From NCBI GenBank assembly GCA_030613055.1, contig JAUWMR010000014.1, positions 18,113 to 82,112 on the forward strand: a stretch of DNA of 64,000 nt, in the 5' to 3' direction. The translations under genes and the position numbers were made by a program. Every line of letters starts with the position of its first letter. The first letter of the stretch is position 1. The notes beneath the pieces are model-generated. The model ran no database searches and had not been told where the DNA came from. It saw nothing but the letters and a program-made list of their open reading frames with translations. Origin of the DNA: Desulfobacteraceae bacterium (GTDB lineage Bacteria > Desulfobacterota > DSM-4660 > Desulfatiglandales > Desulfatiglandaceae). Positions 62,972-64,000 of the stretch are shown in pieces.

Positions 62972-63328
62972 TTAATCAACTCCTCTTGGCTCAGTTATAA
63001 GCCTAACGCCATGAAATATTTGGGAAATCCGATCCGTAGATAACGTTCCGATTTTCTCAGATAAATCGCTTTTGTTCACGGTGAAAATCTGAGAAATGTT
63101 CACCACACTTTTTTTAGGTAAGTTGGCCTCACCTTTATTCAATGTAACATTACCGGGTGCATCGGATCTCTTAAGATTTGATGTCAACGTGCAGACTAAT
63201 ACCGTGTTGACACGGCTTCGATTGAAAAGATTGTTTTGAATTACAACATGGGGATGGCGATAACCGGGCTCAGAACCCGAGGGCCCACTGAATTCTATCC
63301 AAAACACATCACCTTGGTTGATTACCAT
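62972..63328 (-). CDS. MazF/PemK-type endoribonuclease toxin
   Basis: 118 residues. GDVFWIEFSGPSGSEPGYRHPHVVIQNN is the family N-terminus with the loop and Arg/His of the active site, followed by VNTVLVCTLTSNLKR and the C-terminal ISQIFTVNKSDL helix region containing the conserved Ser/Thr stretch. Start ATG overlaps the antitoxin gene by seven bases. Cleaves mRNA by family knowledge; sequence specificity unknown. Confidence 0.9.
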   Translation of the reverse strand: MVINQGDVFWIEFSGPSGSEPGYRHPHVVIQNNLFNRSRVNTVLVCTLTSNLKRSDAPGNVTLNKGEANLPKKSVVNISQIFTVNKSDLSEKIGTLSTDRISQIFHGVRLITEPRGVD

Positions 63329-63570
63329 TGATCTTTCACCATATTATAATGACGTGAGCGCATCTTGGACACTATTGGTTCAGGTTCAGGCAAGTCATCG
63401 TACGCTTGATTAAGTAATTGAAGTAGCTCGATATTTTTATGACGCTGTATGATTTCTTGAGCGGCCAATGCAAATAAACGACTTCTGGAAATATTTAAAT
63501 CTTTTGCCAGAACGTTCATCTGTTCAAAAATTGGCTTTTCAATTGATATAGCTGTCTTAATATTCGCCAT
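63322..63570 (-). CDS. Ribbon-helix-helix antitoxin of MazF
   Basis: 82 residues. NIKTAISIEKPIFEQMNVLAKDLNISRSRLFALAAQEIIQRH is a ribbon-helix-helix domain; the acidic tail (LPEPEPIVSKMRSRHYNMVKDQW) should bind the toxin. ATG 63570 is preceded by GGAGG; the open frame to 63657 runs through the promoter and is not used. Confidence 0.87.
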   Translation of the reverse strand: MANIKTAISIEKPIFEQMNVLAKDLNISRSRLFALAAQEIIQRHKNIELLQLLNQAYDDLPEPEPIVSKMRSRHYNMVKDQW

Positions 63571-63591
63571 ATTGTTATACCTCCAGGAATT

Positions 63592-63626
63592 ACCAAAAGT
63601 ATAACCAATAGTATTCCCTATGTCAA
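63592..63626 (-). promoter_or_regulatory. Promoter and operator of the RHH-MazF operon
   Basis: Minus-strand promoter: TTGACA (complement of 63621-63626), 17-base spacer, TATACT (complement of 63598-63603). Overlapping it are two direct repeats ATACTATTGGT and ATACTTTTGGT (complement of 63604-63614 and 63592-63602), one mismatch apart, matching tandem binding by ribbon-helix-helix dimers. Confidence 0.8.
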
Positions 63627-63671
63627 TATTATTTTCGTGGAAGATAGGGACGTCCATAAGAAACTAAGAAA

Positions 63672-64000
63672 TTAATCAAGTAGATCATATTTTTCTTTTT
63701 TGGCCATTCGTTCTCCCCGGTCAACCGAATAACCGATGGCAGGTTGTGTAAGCCCTAATAATTTTGCCATGCTTGTCATGCTCTCCCCAAGCTCTCTTAC
63801 ACACCAATAACAGAAAAGACTCCTGGCCTCTGATATCGGCTTTTTCCTGCTCCCGGAATATAGATCCTCTTTTTCAATATCAAACAGCCCAAGGACTTTG
63901 CTCTCCACCCTCGAAATATCGTATCCAAGATTCTTGAGTCTGTATCTCCGGTCATATTTTTCGTCCGCCTGCTCAAGTACCTCCATTACAAAATCACTAT
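63672..64000 (-). CDS. REP-associated tyrosine transposase, C-terminal part (cut by right window edge)
   Basis: Frame is open to the right edge (SDFVMEVLEQADE in reverse reading), matching the GDSDFVEEVL motif of RAYT proteins that follows the Y1 transposase domain. The visible 109 residues are the C-terminal DnaA-like helix-turn-helix: LFDIEKEDLYSGSRKKPISEARSLFCYWCVRELG, SMAKLLGLTQPAIGYSVDRGERMAK. An internal ATG at 63986 is not the true start. RAYTs mobilise REP palindromes, abundant in this window. Confidence 0.75.
   Translation of the reverse strand, partial: SDFVMEVLEQADEKYDRRYRLKNLGYDISRVESKVLGLFDIEKEDLYSGSRKKPISEARSLFCYWCVRELGESMTSMAKLLGLTQPAIGYSVDRGERMAKKEKYDLLD

Overview
The window reads as a chromosomal segment of a strictly anaerobic bacterium, most likely a Desulfobacterota (deltaproteobacterial) sulfate reducer or syntroph. 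This is inferred from gene content, not from a marker gene. The evidence is a Tat-exported NiFe hydrogenase small subunit, three radical-type [4Fe-4S]/FAD enzymes of the 4-hydroxybutyryl-CoA dehydratase family, several UroD-fold corrinoid methyltransferases with a corrinoid protein and its reductive activator, two Liv-type ABC importers, and a probable selenocysteine codon. I recognise no tRNA, rRNA, CRISPR array, riboswitch or complete insertion sequence. Intergenic DNA is rich in palindromic and MITE-like repeats, and a fragment of a REP-associated transposase runs off the right edge.

Layout. 1-7 kb: hydrogenase small subunit (cut by the left edge), a GAF-PAS-LuxR regulator, and a heterodimeric ABC exporter. 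7-11.5 kb: a double-domain CobO-like protein and a divergent single-domain CobO, then the first 4-hydroxybutyryl-CoA dehydratase-like gene, boxed by two inverted copies of a ~85-bp element; next to it a DUF1573 lipid-free exported protein interrupted by one in-frame TGA that looks like selenocysteine. 11.7-20 kb: TetR regulator, acyl-CoA ligase and a complete Liv importer. 20-31 kb: second and third dehydratase-like genes, Fe-dependent alcohol dehydrogenase, two C_GCAxxG_C_C proteins, an acyl-CoA dehydrogenase with an unusual catalytic segment, a MetE/UroD-fold protein, a response regulator and a TetR regulator. 31-34 kb: a UroD methyltransferase, a YcgQ-like membrane protein and a frameshifted TauE/SafE permease.

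34-53 kb is the most coherent system: GntR regulator, UroD methyltransferase, cupin, aconitase X large and small subunits, second cupin, a second complete Liv importer, another UroD methyltransferase, a flavin reductase-like protein, an MtrH-type methyl-tetrahydrofolate methyltransferase, a corrinoid protein, a 1148-residue reductive activator carrying an inserted GltD-like NAD(P)H oxidoreductase, a further UroD methyltransferase, and on the opposite strand a third CobO. My reading is import of a methylated or methoxylated organic acid, corrinoid-dependent demethylation to methyl-tetrahydrofolate, NAD(P)H-driven repair of inactive Co(II) corrinoid within one polypeptide, and processing of the carbon skeleton by aconitase X. 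The substrate is not determinable from sequence.

53-64 kb: exported rhodanese, an alpha-methylacyl-CoA racemase-type enzyme, a signalling group (PP2C phosphatase, DUF4388-like protein, small membrane protein, Ser/Thr kinase with a cyclic-nucleotide-binding domain), a KAS III enzyme, a DsbA-like lipoprotein, a broken DUF4160 gene, two toxin-antitoxin modules with visible operators, and the transposase fragment.
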